From: Isochrysis galbana
Lineage: Eukaryota; Haptophyta; Isochrysidales; Isochrysidaceae
Length of the DNA stretch: 64,000 nucleotides
NCBI GenBank assembly: GCA_018136815.1
Contig: CM030934.1
Span: 5,219,587-5,283,586 of the forward strand
Direction: 5' to 3'
Shown: positions 20,774-32,430 of the stretch, piece after piece
Layout of the letters: each line of letters begins with the position of its first letter
Numbering within the stretch: position 1 is the first letter of the stretch
Notes under the pieces: generated by a model
Seen by the model: the letters and a program-made list of their open reading frames with translations, nothing else
Databases searched by the model: none
What the model was told of the DNA's origin: nothing
Position numbers and translations under genes: made by a program

Positions 20774-22696
20774 TCATCCATCCACAGCATCATCGAGAAG
20801 CTGTTGTATGGCCTCAGCAGCATGTGAGTGCATGGCGCCTGAAGCGGCGGCCGTAGCCGCCACCTTCCCGTTGGCTCGCTGCTCATGAGCCACGAACTCC
20901 TCTTGGTACGAGGGCGCGTTGCCCAAGGCCACCAATGACAAAGCCGGCACCCCCTCCGGCCGGGGTGGCATTGCAGCTACATTGCTGGTCTCCTTGGTGG
21001 ATGCCGCCGAGCTCAGCGCGTCATCCTCATCGTCACTCTCCTGGCAGATCGAGGCAATCTCGAGGGCTGGCACGAGGTGTGGGCGCATCGGTGGCTTCGC
21101 CACCAACCCACCCACACCCCCTGACGACGGCAGGCCGATTGCTTCCACCTCCTCATCATCGATGCCAGCTCCCATCCCTGCACCCCGCGCAGAAGGCGGT
21201 AATTCAGCGTCGACCTCAGCGGAGTCACATGCATGCCCGTCTTTCGCTTCCATCTGTCCCGCTGCCTCATCCTCGGCAAGCGTACGCGCAAGTGCCTCCA
21301 TATCCAGGGCAGGCACCAGCGCTGGCACCGCGGTATGCCGTGGCACGCGACCTAGCCGACCTGATCCCAAATCGGGCGCCGCAGCTCCAGGGCGGGCCGA
21401 TGGCGGCAACTCTCGCGCGAGCTCCGCCTCCTCGTCGATGTCTTCTTCCTCTTTGGATGACTGGGCGTCTGTGCTTTGCGACGAGGGCGCAACCTGACTG
21501 CCGTTTACAGCGAGGGTTCGATCGTGCAGGGCACTTTCCAAGGCCCGAAGCCGTGCCTCGCTATGGCGAGCATGGTTGATGGCCAAGACGAGTTCATGGC
21601 GGAGCTCCTCATTCTCGGCCTCCAGCTGCCGCATCCCGTCTGCGTACGCGCTATTGTTCTCACGCAGTGACGTGACGTCCGCTTCTAGCTCGGCACACCG
21701 CACCTCAGCCTTACCAGCCGCCACCGTCCCCGAGCCGTAATGGCTCATATCAAGCAGTGCTTCCGCGTTCGCACTCCAAGCAGCTTTAAGCGCATCCTCA
21801 TACTCGCCCTTGATCCGGCGGAGGACGGGAGCAAATGGTGCGTCCAAATCGATGGCACGCTCGAACACCGTGCCAACTCGTTGCATGCGACGCTGGCTAG
21901 CAGCAACCTCATTGTGTCCGCCTAGACTCACCAAGGCCTTTGCAAGCTTGGCATCCAGTGCCACACCGTGGTTGGCAATCAGGCTGCCCTTAGATGCTGC
22001 GTCCCTCGCTAGCTCCGGTGCTCTTGTGCTAGTGGAAGGGTCCGCGGTGACAATTGATGGTTTGCTGGCTAATATACTCCCCATTTTGCTGGAGCTGACG
22101 GCGTCGGGGCCCACACCTGTAACGGGGATGCTCCCAAGGTAGGCGAAGTGCGAGGCGGACTTTTGAGCGGCTTGCTGAGAGTAGGGAGAGAAATTGTTGG
22201 GGGTGTTTGCCGAAGTAGGCCGCATCCGGCGTGCGAAGGCGCCCTCCGGAGTCATGAAGGCCGGTTTGCGCGTGCCATCTGGCAGCGCGGCGCCGACGTG
22301 ACCTGCAGGCCGGCCGACCGCCCCCCCAGTGGGCAAGGCAGCCCCCGAGGTGGTGCGCCGGAGTGTCCGAACGAGTCCCTCGCCTACCGACGCGGACGAC
22401 TGGAGCCGTGCATTCGGCTTTGGGGCTGCGCTCTTCGTGGGCAGCAACGCCGCGGAAGCAGAGGCTCCCAGCCTGACGCCGCCTGAGGCCGACGTCGAAA
22501 CGACTAGCGAGGGCCGTGTGATCCTGACACCGTTTGCGCTCGAGCCTGTGAGCAGCTTCCTGCCCGGCTTGAGTGCAGAACGCTTGGGCGGAGCGCTGAG
22601 CGTGTGCATTGAGCTGATGGCGTTTGAGAGTGAGCCCTCGTCTCGCGTGTCACGCATCAGGTAGAAGTCGGCGCCTGAGGCGAGCTTGGGCGGCAT
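20774..22696 (-). CDS. TSNAXIP1-like coiled-coil protein
   Basis: A single exon of 640 residues starting MPPKLASGADFYLM at 22,696. I reject the in-frame ATG at 22,996 because the added 100 residues translate a GA repeat. Residues about 1-270 are Ser/Ala/Pro-rich. Residues about 277-350 read FERAIDLDAPFAPVLRRIK then GEYEDALKAAW, matching the N-terminal domain of translin-associated factor X-interacting protein 1. A coiled coil follows (AELEADVTSLRENNSAY and RQLEAENEELRHELV). That family is associated with cilia and flagella in animals. The acidic C-terminal 250 residues contain three short repeats built on VPAL (around 455, 540 and 583). It is divergent to the carboxypeptidase gene, which acts on axonemal tubulin, so a shared ciliary role is plausible. 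Family assignment is from motif resemblance. Confidence 0.7.
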   Translation of the reverse strand: MPPKLASGADFYLMRDTRDEGSLSNAISSMHTLSAPPKRSALKPGRKLLTGSSANGVRITRPSLVVSTSASGGVRLGASASAALLPTKSAAPKPNARLQSSASVGEGLVRTLRRTTSGAALPTGGAVGRPAGHVGAALPDGTRKPAFMTPEGAFARRMRPTSANTPNNFSPYSQQAAQKSASHFAYLGSIPVTGVGPDAVSSSKMGSILASKPSIVTADPSTSTRAPELARDAASKGSLIANHGVALDAKLAKALVSLGGHNEVAASQRRMQRVGTVFERAIDLDAPFAPVLRRIKGEYEDALKAAWSANAEALLDMSHYGSGTVAAGKAEVRCAELEADVTSLRENNSAYADGMRQLEAENEELRHELVLAINHARHSEARLRALESALHDRTLAVNGSQVAPSSQSTDAQSSKEEEDIDEEAELARELPPSARPGAAAPDLGSGRLGRVPRHTAVPALVPALDMEALARTLAEDEAAGQMEAKDGHACDSAEVDAELPPSARGAGMGAGIDDEEVEAIGLPSSGGVGGLVAKPPMRPHLVPALEIASICQESDDEDDALSSAASTKETSNVAAMPPRPEGVPALSLVALGNAPSYQEEFVAHEQRANGKVAATAAASGAMHSHAAEAIQQLLDDAVDG

Positions 22697-22992
22697 GGGT
22701 GTTGGGCCGTTGCCTGTTTTCCCCTCCTTCCTCTCTCTCTCCCTCTCTCTCTCCCCCTCCCCCCCCGCCCTCTCGCTCTCTCTCGCTCGTTCTCTCGCTT
22801 TCTCGCTCCCCCCCCCAACCCCCGAGCAAAGAGGGGAAGCCGATCGACCGGCGAGCCGTTTCACCCAACGGCGAGGAGAGGAGACAAATAAATTGGGAGG
22901 GCGGCCCGCCCGCCCTCCCTCTCTTCTCTCGTCCTCTAATGCACTAAGTGTAAAGCTAGTACTCTCCCGCCTCCTGGTCTCTCTCCTCTGCG
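22697..22992. repeat. CT-rich tract upstream of the TSNAXIP1-like gene
   Basis: About 100 bases of CT repeats and C runs on the plus strand, which are GA-rich on the coding strand, probably within the 5' untranslated region. Confidence 0.65.
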
Positions 22993-23215
22993 GCAATATA
23001 TATACACTATATATTATATATTATATAGTGTATATAGTATATATATTGCTACATTATATAATATATATATATATATACTATATAATATATAATGTAGCAA
23101 TATATATATATTATACCACTAATATATTATATAGTGTGTGTATACAGCAGTGTATACACTGTGTATACAGCCAAAGGCTGTATACACAGCGTATAATGTG
23201 TATACTCGGGGCCGT
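22993..23215. repeat. AT-rich cluster of three inverted repeats
   Basis: Three hairpin-capable palindromes follow one another: 22,993-23,049 (arms beginning GCAATATATATAC), 23,046-23,100 (arms TTGCTACATTATATA) and 23,161-23,187 (arms GTGTATACAGCC around AAA). The stretch is almost pure A/T up to 23,140 in an otherwise GC-rich contig. It lies between two divergent genes. Confidence 0.85.
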
Positions 23216-23854
23216 CTTGTGTATATGCCATGTAGGCCCCCTTGAGCAATAATGGCCCCCAGAAACCAAGAACCAAGAAGCCTCCGAGCAAGTCCAAGCC
23301 GCCACTATGGAGAACGCGCCCGCGTCCTCGCCGACGTCCGGAAGGCTGCCGCGCATTGCCGCATGCACCTCGCCGGCGTCAAAGCGTCAAAGCCAAAGCC
23401 AAAGCCGTGGTTGTGCTTGCTACAGGGCTTTTCCCAACGCGCGGCAAAGAAGTTGCGTGGGAGCTAAAGACGAAAGAGGGGCACCTCGCACCTCTGACCT
23501 CTGATAAACCCAGTCACTCACTCTAAGGCGGTCAAACAGGACTTTTAACTTTTAACTTCTAAGGGTAAGGGGTAAGGGTGAAAATTCACCAAGTCAAGAT
23601 TGAGGTTTGATCACGCCATCTTAGGGTATGCGGTATGCTACTGGAAATGGGTATAATTAGGCAGAACCTTATGAGAAATATGCACATTTTCGACACTCGC
23701 CGCGGTGCCGCGGTCCTGTGCTCGACCCCCCCCCCCATCCTGCCGAATAGCACTAAGGTTAAATAAACTAGAAGAAGAAAAAAACCCCGACGATGGGTCG
23801 GTAACTGTTGACGCGGCTCCGATCGATGGGCAGTGCGCCGGCCGCTGCAGCGCA
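23216..23854. other. Spacer and 5' region of the carboxypeptidase gene
   Basis: Contains the R-type repeat at 23,522-23,575 related to 7886-7945 (inverted). A 94-codon frame at 23,242 (KPRTKKPPSKSKPP) has biased composition and no recognisable domain. No supported gene. Confidence 0.4.
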
Positions 23855-26800
23855 ATGAGCGGGCCGCACGAGGGGCAGCTTGCGCAGCTGGTCGGACGGC
23901 TGGGCGTGAGGCCAGTCGACACGCACGTCGTGCTGGTACGAGCGCGCGAGCGCGCACAGAGGGAGGGCGAGGAGGAGGGACGTACGGGCAGAGGGAAGCG
24001 TCAGGGAGAGGCGGGAGGCGGTTGGGGATGAGCGGACTCATCTTGTGCTCTCAGCTCGCCCCACATGTTCCGCGCCACCCGCAGACCTGCGCCGCATCAA
24101 TCGAGGAGTGGGTTGCCGCAGAGGAAGGCGCGCACGTCGGCCGCCTCACTGCTGCAGGCGTGTTTGGTGCTCTGGTCGATGCCTTTGCCGAGCAAGCAGA
24201 CGACACGTCTTTCGCGCTCGAGATCGTGTGCAGCTTCTCTCGGATGGCCAGTATTGCTGATGCTGCGCGGGCTTTAGCGAGGGCCTCGGGATGCATCGAG
24301 AACCTGGCGATGCTGATGCGCACGCAAACGCATGCAGTGGCTCTCATTCAAGGCTGCTTTGAGCTTGTCTCTGCGCTTTGCGTGGACGATGAGACTGCTG
24401 GGCTCGTTGGCCAGCCTCTCGTATTTGGTGCCATCTCAACGGGGATGTGAGTAACGCCCCCGCCTTGATTGCGAGCGCATCCAGCCGCTCATTCAGCCCA
24501 AGCTGGACGACAATAGGCGCCAACACTAAGAAGTGGCGTTGTGCCTCCTAACGCCGTAGGTGGCTTCATGGCATCAACAGCTCCCTTGTCCTCAGGGCAT
24601 GCGCCGCTCTGGCTCGTGCTCGGGCATCCTCAGAAGCCCCGCCCCCCCCGCAAATCATCAACGCACTGAGTGCAGCCATAATTCAACAGCTGGAACGGGT
24701 CCCCTACTTGCCCCAGATCTCGCCGGAATCCTCGCCAGAAAAGTGGCAGGAGCAACCGGCATCAGAGAGACGTTCACGCTTCCCCTCCGCATCCAATGAG
24801 CACACACCATCTGATGAATGTCTGGGCTCGGTCTCTGTCAGTCAACGCCCAGTGCGTGCGGAAGACACGCGGAGGGTGAGAGCTGTAGAAGCCGCTGCGG
24901 AGGACGAAGGGCTCGACGTGGACAGTCCTCATGAGGTTCGGCAAATTGTGTACGAAGCATGCAGTGCTCTACGTAATCTGTTCTGTGATGAGGAATGCCG
25001 GCGAGTCGCTCTTTCGGAAGGAGGAGCCTCGGCGCTCTGGCGAGCACTCATTGGAATGGCGGATGACGTCAGGATCATTGACGCTGCATGTGGGGCACTG
25101 GCAAAGCTTGCCTCCATGGACATCGGATTTTCGCGCATTGGCACGCCTGAAGCCACACAACAGCTCCATGGGATGTTCATCTCATGCCGCAGCCGCCCCT
25201 CAGCTCTACCAGCCCTCCTTGCTCTGGCGCTCGAACTCTCTCGCGCCACCCTTGCACTTGACTTGCTATCACAGTTTGGCGTGGTGCGCTTGGTCTGTCA
25301 TCTCATCGAAGAGCACCTGATATGGCCAAAGGTGGTTCTGGGTTGCGTGCGTCTGCTGGCAAGCGCGTGCCGCCCTCGAAAGCGTGGTGGTCGTGGCCCA
25401 CCGATGCTAGCATCGATGCTAGACTCACAAGCATCCTCAGCCGCTTTGAGCGGCTTACTGAGCGCGTTGCGTACGTCTTGTGAAAAGGGCTCGATAGCCT
25501 CAGCCGATTCGTCGAGGTCGGAAGAAGGTGTCCGGGATGGCCTTGGGCGGGCCTCATCGCCGCCCGGTAAGGAGGGCGATAAGCGCCTCACTGCCACGGC
25601 GATGGACGCTCGTGATGAGATTCTGATTCATGCAGGGAGCATTATTGCAGCCTTCTCGCACGAGGCAGATGCCCATGCCAAGGCCATTGTTGCATCTGGC
25701 GGCATCGAGTCGTTCATCCGATGCGCCAATGTCGCCGGCTGTAGCGATGCAGTGCGCGCCGCTCATCTGGACGCGGCGATGGCCTGCATGCCGCAGGAGT
25801 CGTCGGCCATGTTTTGCGATAGCGCAGATGCGATCAACTTATTGCTCGAGATTGCCGAAGGCGTGGAGGAAGGCTCGGCCCTCTCCGAGGCGGCGTTGGC
25901 TCTCCTCTCTTCATTATTGTCCATGCAAGCCCCTGAGCTTCCTGTTGAACCCACTTCAAGAAATCTTAACCCGGTTCTTCTTCCTAAATGGTTCGGTGCT
26001 GATGAGGCAGAGGAGAGCAAAGACGTCACCCACAAGGACAAAAGTGGGAAGAAAGTCGGAAAGCGGACCAGGGCAAAGTTCCCAACTAGCGATTCTCTGC
26101 CGCAGTCCTCCGGATCTGATATCGATGAGGACTTTGGCTTTAGCCGCGGACCGTCAATAGATGCATTAGGTCTGGAAGAGGAGGATGACGACTGGGTGGG
26201 GCCTCCACAAACTGGAGTGGGGCGCGAGCTTCCGTGGCCCGGCATCGATTTCCTCGAGGAGCGGCGGCCGCCACGAGAGCCTCTGAGCCTCATTTCGAAG
26301 GGCGAGCGCAGGGCGCGTGCCGCTGAGATGCGGCGCCGAGACTGCGAAGCGATTCAGCGTGCGCGTTTCAAAAGTGGCGCCGAGGCTCTCGTGTACCATG
26401 CTGCGGTCAACGAGGCAGGCGACGAGACAAGCCCCCGCCAAGAGCAGATGCAGCCTCCCAGGGCATTGATGGTGGCGGCCGTCGCTGCCAATGCCGAGGC
26501 AAAGCATGTTGAGAGGACTCGGGCAGGAATCGAGACGCGGATGGCGCATGCCATGAGTGCAGCTCCAGTTACGCCGTCCGCGGCGATCGCCGGGCACAGC
26601 CTGTCTTTCGACTCGAGCTTCGAAAGCATGAATCTGCAGCGCGCGACGCGCGTTGCGGAGAACGAGTACAACTTGACCATGACGAACGACACGCGAACCA
26701 CAGGGCACACCCAATGGTACTACTTTCGCGTGCGTGGCGCAAAGCCGGGTGTGAGCTACAAGTTTAACATCATCAACATGCAGAAAGGGCGCTCGCTGTA

Positions 26801-29800
26801 TGAAAATGGCCTGCGCCCGCTACTCTATTCAGAGAAACGGGCTTCGTCTGAAGGTATCGGCTGGCGACGCGTCGGTAGTGATGTGTGTTATTACACGAAC
26901 TTTTATCCGCGCCCGACGAAGTCCGGCAGGCCAACGCGCACATACCACACGCTCACGTTCACAGTGACCTTTCCTCTTGCAAACGACACGTGTTATCTCG
27001 CCCATTGCTATCCCTACACCTACTCGGACCTTCAGCGCGACCTCCGCGCGCTCAGTGAGGACCCGCAGCGCGGTGAATTCGTGAACCGCCAGGCGCTCTG
27101 CACTACCCTAGCGGGAAATCGGTGCGACTTGCTCACAATCACTAACTTTGGGGCAGAGGCCCCGGTTGGTAGAGAGCTAACCTCCGCCTTCGATCGGCCC
27201 GGCTCGGCGCGCAAGAAGCGCGCAGTAGTGCTTTCCGCACGAGTTCACCCAGGCGAGACGAACGCATCTTACATCATGCACGGGCTTCTGCTCGCCCTGA
27301 CGGCTGATAATGAGCGAGCATCGGCGTTGCGCGATGAGTTCGTCTTTGTGGTGGTGCCAATGCTCAATCCCGATGGTGTGATAAACGGGAATTATCGCTG
27401 CTCTCTCGCAGGCTGCGACCTCAACCGGCTTTGGGATGCACCACATAAGCATATCGCCCCCCCCATCTACGCACTTAAGACCCTGATGCGCGAACTCAAG
27501 CGGACCACCGAATTGACATTTTTTTGTGACTTCCACGGGCACTCGCGTAAGGAGAACGCCTTCATTTACGGATGTCACAACAACAAGGACCCGAATAAGA
27601 AGTTTCACGAGCGGCTCTTCCCACGCCTGCTCTCCATGGAGTGCGTGCCCTTCTCTTTTGACGACTGCACATTCAAGATGCAGGAGTCCAAGAAGTCGAC
27701 CGCGCGAATTGTGTGCCGGAAAGAGCTTGGGTTGTTGAACTCGTTTACCCTCGAGGTCTCATTCGCGGGCACAACCCTCGACGTTGAAGAGCCTTACCAT
27801 TTTTCTCAAGATGGCTATCGTGCACTCGGCAGAGACTTCGTGAACGCCTTGCACAAGTACACCTTCCTTCAACAGGAAGAGATCAACAAGCAGATGTGTG
27901 AGATTGAGCAGGTTGTGCGGGAGCAAACGGCCGCGGCCAGCCTGCCGGGGGCGGCAGGTTCGGTGGGAGACAGCGAGAATGACAAAATGGACGATGAAGA
28001 CTCCGATTCGGGGGGCTCTGATGACGACCCACTCGACGGTGAGTAGGCATTGCGTTCTCATTGATGCGCAGAATTTTTGAAGCTTAGGTTTGGCCACCAC
28101 CTTATCAACCAGTTGCAGCCGATGCTTCGATTTTTCAATCTAATGCCCCTGAGGAGTCGCGTATTCTGATGCCCTCTCTCGTGTTTGGACCTCTTAGGAT
28201 CTTTTGATGACCAAACCCTCAACGAATTGTGGGCCAGTATAAAGGCGTCACGTGCAAATTTGGCTAAGAGAAGGCGCCGGCGAATTCAGGCGCTTAATGA
28301 GAAGCAACGAGAGCTTCCGCGACGCAAGCCCCGCGGGGCGCGTCGTTCATCGCAGGATGTGCGACATCGCACAAGTGCAAGAGGCCATGCTACCGCTGTA
28401 GTTAGTGGTTGCGCTAGTTCCACCACTGGGAGTACAGGTCTCAACGATCGTAGTGGCGGCGGTGGCAGCGGCGGCGGCCGTGGCGCTGGAGCGGGAAGAC
28501 CATGTGACCCTATTGAGGGATCGCAGGTTCCCCGACTGCGGCGTCGCATTAGTACCGGCGGAATGCATTGCGGTCTGTCTGATGCCGCCCCCACATATGG
28601 TGGTCTTGGGCATGATGATTGGTCGTCGCGCTTCCCAAAGACCAAGACGAATACCGGCTTTGGGTCCTCAGAGGCGACTGGTCGAGATGCGCCCGTGGCA
28701 CCGCCTGCATCTCCCTCGCTGGCGGCAGCTGAGAAGGCTTTGCCAACCGCGACTTCGAAATTGGTGAGGAAGCCGAGGCGCAAGCTGGGGCGATTTGATG
28801 CGGCAGTGGTAGCTGCTGCCGCCGCCAAGAACGTTGAGAGAGAGGACAGCGGGGAAGCCGAGGGAACGGCAGAATCTGCTGCCTTCCCGGAGGATGAGAT
28901 GATACATCATCGCGATTCGAGCATGAGGCTTGACTTGGACGAGGGGCCTGATTTGCGGCTGACAACGATCCACCTTGCGAACAAGGTGCATGCTGACAAT
29001 GTGGCCACCATGTCCGCCGAGACCATGTTGGCACAGGATGGCCAACTCGTGCGTCCATCTGCTGAACCCACTGTAGACTTCGCTATCGCTGAGCTCGAAG
29101 AGCGCATGGCGACTGCACTGCAAACCGATGTTTCAACGTCACCGCTGCGCTCGGCATCGCGTACGTCTACTCCAAATCTCGTGCCTCCTGCAGTACGAAT
29201 TGGGGCCCACTCGACTCTTGAAATGAGTGCACATCTTGGAACCACAGTCGGGCGGGCGAAAGGCAACTGGACGACGGGAGCGGTACCACGATCCTGGTCA
29301 CGACCGTCTTCGAGGCACGCGAGTGCCTCTTCTTCTATTAGCACAGCGCTTGGAGACAACACCGATGACTATGCGCCTCACTTTGGAGCATTGGTAACGG
29401 ATAGGAGTTTGACCTCAGGTGACGAAGGGCTCGTCGCGCAACTACTGCAGGAGGCTGCAAGCGTGAGATCTGAGTCGCCTAATGGCCTGAGGGACTCTCC
29501 CTCGATGGGTGCTTTTCGCGCCAGCCAGATTATGGCAACAGCTGAACCTACAACTATACTTGGGGATTCGCCGGCTCAAACGAGATGCGGAGATAGTGGG
29601 TCGTGCGAGGACGAAGAGGTTGCCCAGTCGATTCGCGAGCTTGCTAGATCAGGAAGCGTGTCCAAGGTACACTTAGAACGACGAAACGCGCTTTCCACAC
29701 GCTCAGCTCTCCTCGAAGCACTTGCTTCAGACCGCCGGCCCATTTTCGGTGCGTCCTCCAACTCGCAGGTGTGGCGCGGGACCCCAGCCCTATCGATACG

Positions 29801-31007
29801 CCGAGAAGTGCCGCCCAATGAAGTGGCAGATGGCGCCAGCTCCGCAGTATTTGTAAGTTCGGCGACTCGAAAGGAAGGTTCCGCGATTGGGGCATCGAGT
29901 TCGGCTGCACAGTTGGCGCCGAGAAAGGAAGCACCCTGTCATATAAACTTGCTACCGGTCAACCTGTACCCATCGACAACGTGCCATCACGAGGTACATT
30001 CACAGCCGCCATCCTCGACGACCGGGTCTGCTCATGTCACAAGCGCTCATGTCACAAGCACCCAAGGGGCAGCGACATTCATGCAGACATATGGTGCTGA
30101 TGTTCGCATCGTGACGCCACCGGGATCCTCGACTCTCCGGATAGCTAATTTACATGGCGTCTCCTTGAGCGATGGTACGAGTTCAGCGGACTCGGGCACT
30201 TTGCGTGTGGTGCAACGGGCTTTTGAGAGCTCGAGCTCTCGATCGCATGTTGGCTCTCGCGCCAGCGCGCCTCCACACTGCCGACCCATCAATGCTGAGA
30301 TGGGATCAAATACCACTTCTGTCGTCAATCTGCACAGATGTGCCTCCGCCGCACCCCACACAAATGAGTCGCGGCGAGGGATTGATAGATACGCTTCTAT
30401 AGGGGCAACTAGCCCTTCTCCCTCCGCCGCAAAGACACCGTTGCTCTCTACGCATTCTAAGCATGCGAATATGCAAAAAGCCCGACGGGGCGCGCGCTCC
30501 GAGAGCGTTTCTGATTCTGCAGTCGACAATCGAGCGGTGTTATTGCACCTTGCAGCCAATACGTATGTTGCGATGCCAGATCAATTAGGTTCATCCGGTG
30601 TGGGGACGTATCATCGCTCGAGCTCGCCTACAGAATTGACATCAGATGCAGGGAGTAAGTCCATGGCGTCTGGAACTGCAGCCGTAAAAGGGCCTTCCTC
30701 GAAGGTGCGCAACTGCGACCTTCCTTTGTCCACTAAATCTGGGTTGGCGGTAGCGGCGGCGGCACGGCAAGCTTCGTACGTTGGCGACTTGAACGACGTG
30801 TTGATGCGTCGCCCATTGAAGGCTAGTGGTAGTCGACGACGACGAGTGCCCACAGGCAATCCAAATCTGGTGGCGGACTCGGTTCACATGCAACGGGGAG
30901 CTTGCTCACCGGGAACTCATCAACGACTTTGCGAAGGCTTGCGTTCTGCTCCAAATATTCGACCATCGCCCTCCAACATTCGGCGCTCACCCTCTGCTGA
31001 ACAATAA
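23855..31007 (+). CDS. Cytosolic carboxypeptidase (CCP/Nna1, M14) with a long C-terminal extension, four exons
   Basis: Exons 23,855-23,905, 24,055-24,446, 24,596-28,038 and 28,198-31,007 give 2231 residues. The introns are 149, 149 and 159 bases with GTGAGG, GTGAGT and GTGAGT donors and matching phases 0, 2 and 1. Residues about 20-600 are armadillo-like helices, as in CCP1. Around residue 870 starts the CCP-specific N-terminal beta domain (GHTQWYYFRVRGAKPG, YKFNIINMQKGRSLY). The M14 zinc ligands are visible: HPGE (His about 1032, Glu about 1035) and His about 1128 in DFHGHSRKENAF. The catalytic Glu is near 1201 in TLEVSFAG, and FYGCHNN-like IYGCHNN is present. Such enzymes remove glutamates from tubulin tails. 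Residues from about 1295 are a Ser/Thr-rich disordered extension of some 935 residues without a domain. If the last intron is retained, translation stops six bases into it. Confidence 0.9.
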
Positions 31008-32430
31008 TAGTGGGTTTGAGTTTTGTTTGGCTTCCTCATATACCATTGCCGCATTATGCCGCATGCCATTTGACATTCTTGACTAGGCCCGCGTGTGTCC
31101 CCCACTCTTGGTATTGCTTCCGACGGCCTTGTGTCAAGAGTGGCTGAATCTCAACGTGTGCCCTTGCTAACGGATGTGACTTGCTGTCGCGGATGTGACT
31201 AAAATACAATGTACTTGCCTGCTACCCGACCCCACGAGCAGCCGTAGACAAATGCTACCTACCAAGCAGTCTGTGAAACTCACTCCCAGCCACGAAATCG
31301 CACCGACCCGCATAGGCCATCCCCCCATTCTCCATTCTCCTGGGTTTTCCAGTCATAGCAGCAACTATCAACTATCATTAAAAGATTGATAGGGTCATGG
31401 AGCGCGCAACGCTCCCCGCCTCTCTCTCCGCCCACCGAGCCGCGCCGCCGCGCCGGCCGACCAGATCATGGAGGGGGCCACGCAGGCGAACCGCCCGCAC
31501 TAGCAAGCAAAGGTCGCGTTCCGTCGAGCATATGGGACATAAGGTCGCGTTCCGTCGAATTCACCCGGAGACACAGGAGGAAGGGGGGGAATGGGAATGA
31601 TCACCGGGGGGGGGGGGGGGGCACCGGACCATATCTAAGCCCTTCACTCCTATCCCCCTAGTAGTGCACGGGGGGGGGGGGGGGTTCGCCTGATGGCGGG
31701 GGGAGAAGGGCCGGGGGAGTGGGGGTGTAGAAAGTTTTTCCTGCGTGAAAAGAAAGCAGAGGGTCCACAGCGGCGTGTGCGGTGAGAATATTAAAAGGTT
31801 TATGGTATCCACCAAGTCCCTTTCCCTTTCCTCAGTCCTTGGTGGTATGTATCAACTGTCGCACTTACTTCGATCAATGCTCGGGTGCACTTAGTCATGA
31901 CCATTCATAGATGCCCCTCGTGTTTGATGTTTGAGGAGTTGAAGCTTTCCTTGGTCGAAGGCTTGGTTGGTTGTCTTTGAGTACATGATGTTGATTGATT
32001 GTGTTATCATGCTACCGCGTTGTGTATAGTGCATAGTGCTCGCCTAGGGGTCTATTTATCCATAGAGGGGGCATCTTGGCGGAGCCGGCGTCATTGGAGT
32101 TGAGAGAGGCGAGCGCCCGCTTTGCTTAGTGCGAGTCGTTGCAAGGGGAATGTTTCATTATTTCTAAAGATGAAGCCAACAAAAATAAGAAAATAATACT
32201 AAGAGAATCGTCGTCGTTCTCCGTCCGAGAGTCTCTTCGACGGAAATCTCCTCGTTCTCCCGCTCCGCTTCTCCTTGACCTCCATTGCACTGCTTGACGT
32301 AGAAATCTTAAGAAATCTGCTCATGATGACTTACTATCGTGGCCTCATTCAACAACTTGACGGTCACGCTGAACGAGTGCTCGATATGGCGAAGGTGCGA
32401 TGCGGTGTGCAAACTCTTGGTCATGCTGGA
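31008..32430. repeat. Intergenic repeats and G runs
   Basis: 31,388-31,405 (GATAGGGTCATGGAGC) is the inverse of 20,340-20,357. Two poly-G runs lie at 31,608-31,621 and 31,671-31,684. A short inverted repeat, CCACCAAG with CTTGGTGG, lies at 31,810-31,847. No coding region supported. Confidence 0.5.

Noticed and set aside
20506..20886. Hydrophobic 126-codon minus-strand frame at the 3' end of the TSNAXIP1-like gene
   Set aside because: It overlaps the coding end and 3' region out of frame, with no family match or intron evidence.
22697..22996. In-frame upstream ATG adding 100 residues to the TSNAXIP1-like protein
   Set aside because: The added residues translate a GA repeat (RERERERE) and the family-like sequence begins after the later ATG.
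31388..31405. TAGGGTCATGGAGC, a hAT-like terminus shared with 20,340 in inverse
   Set aside because: I found no partner end or 8-bp duplication at either locus, so an element cannot be delimited.
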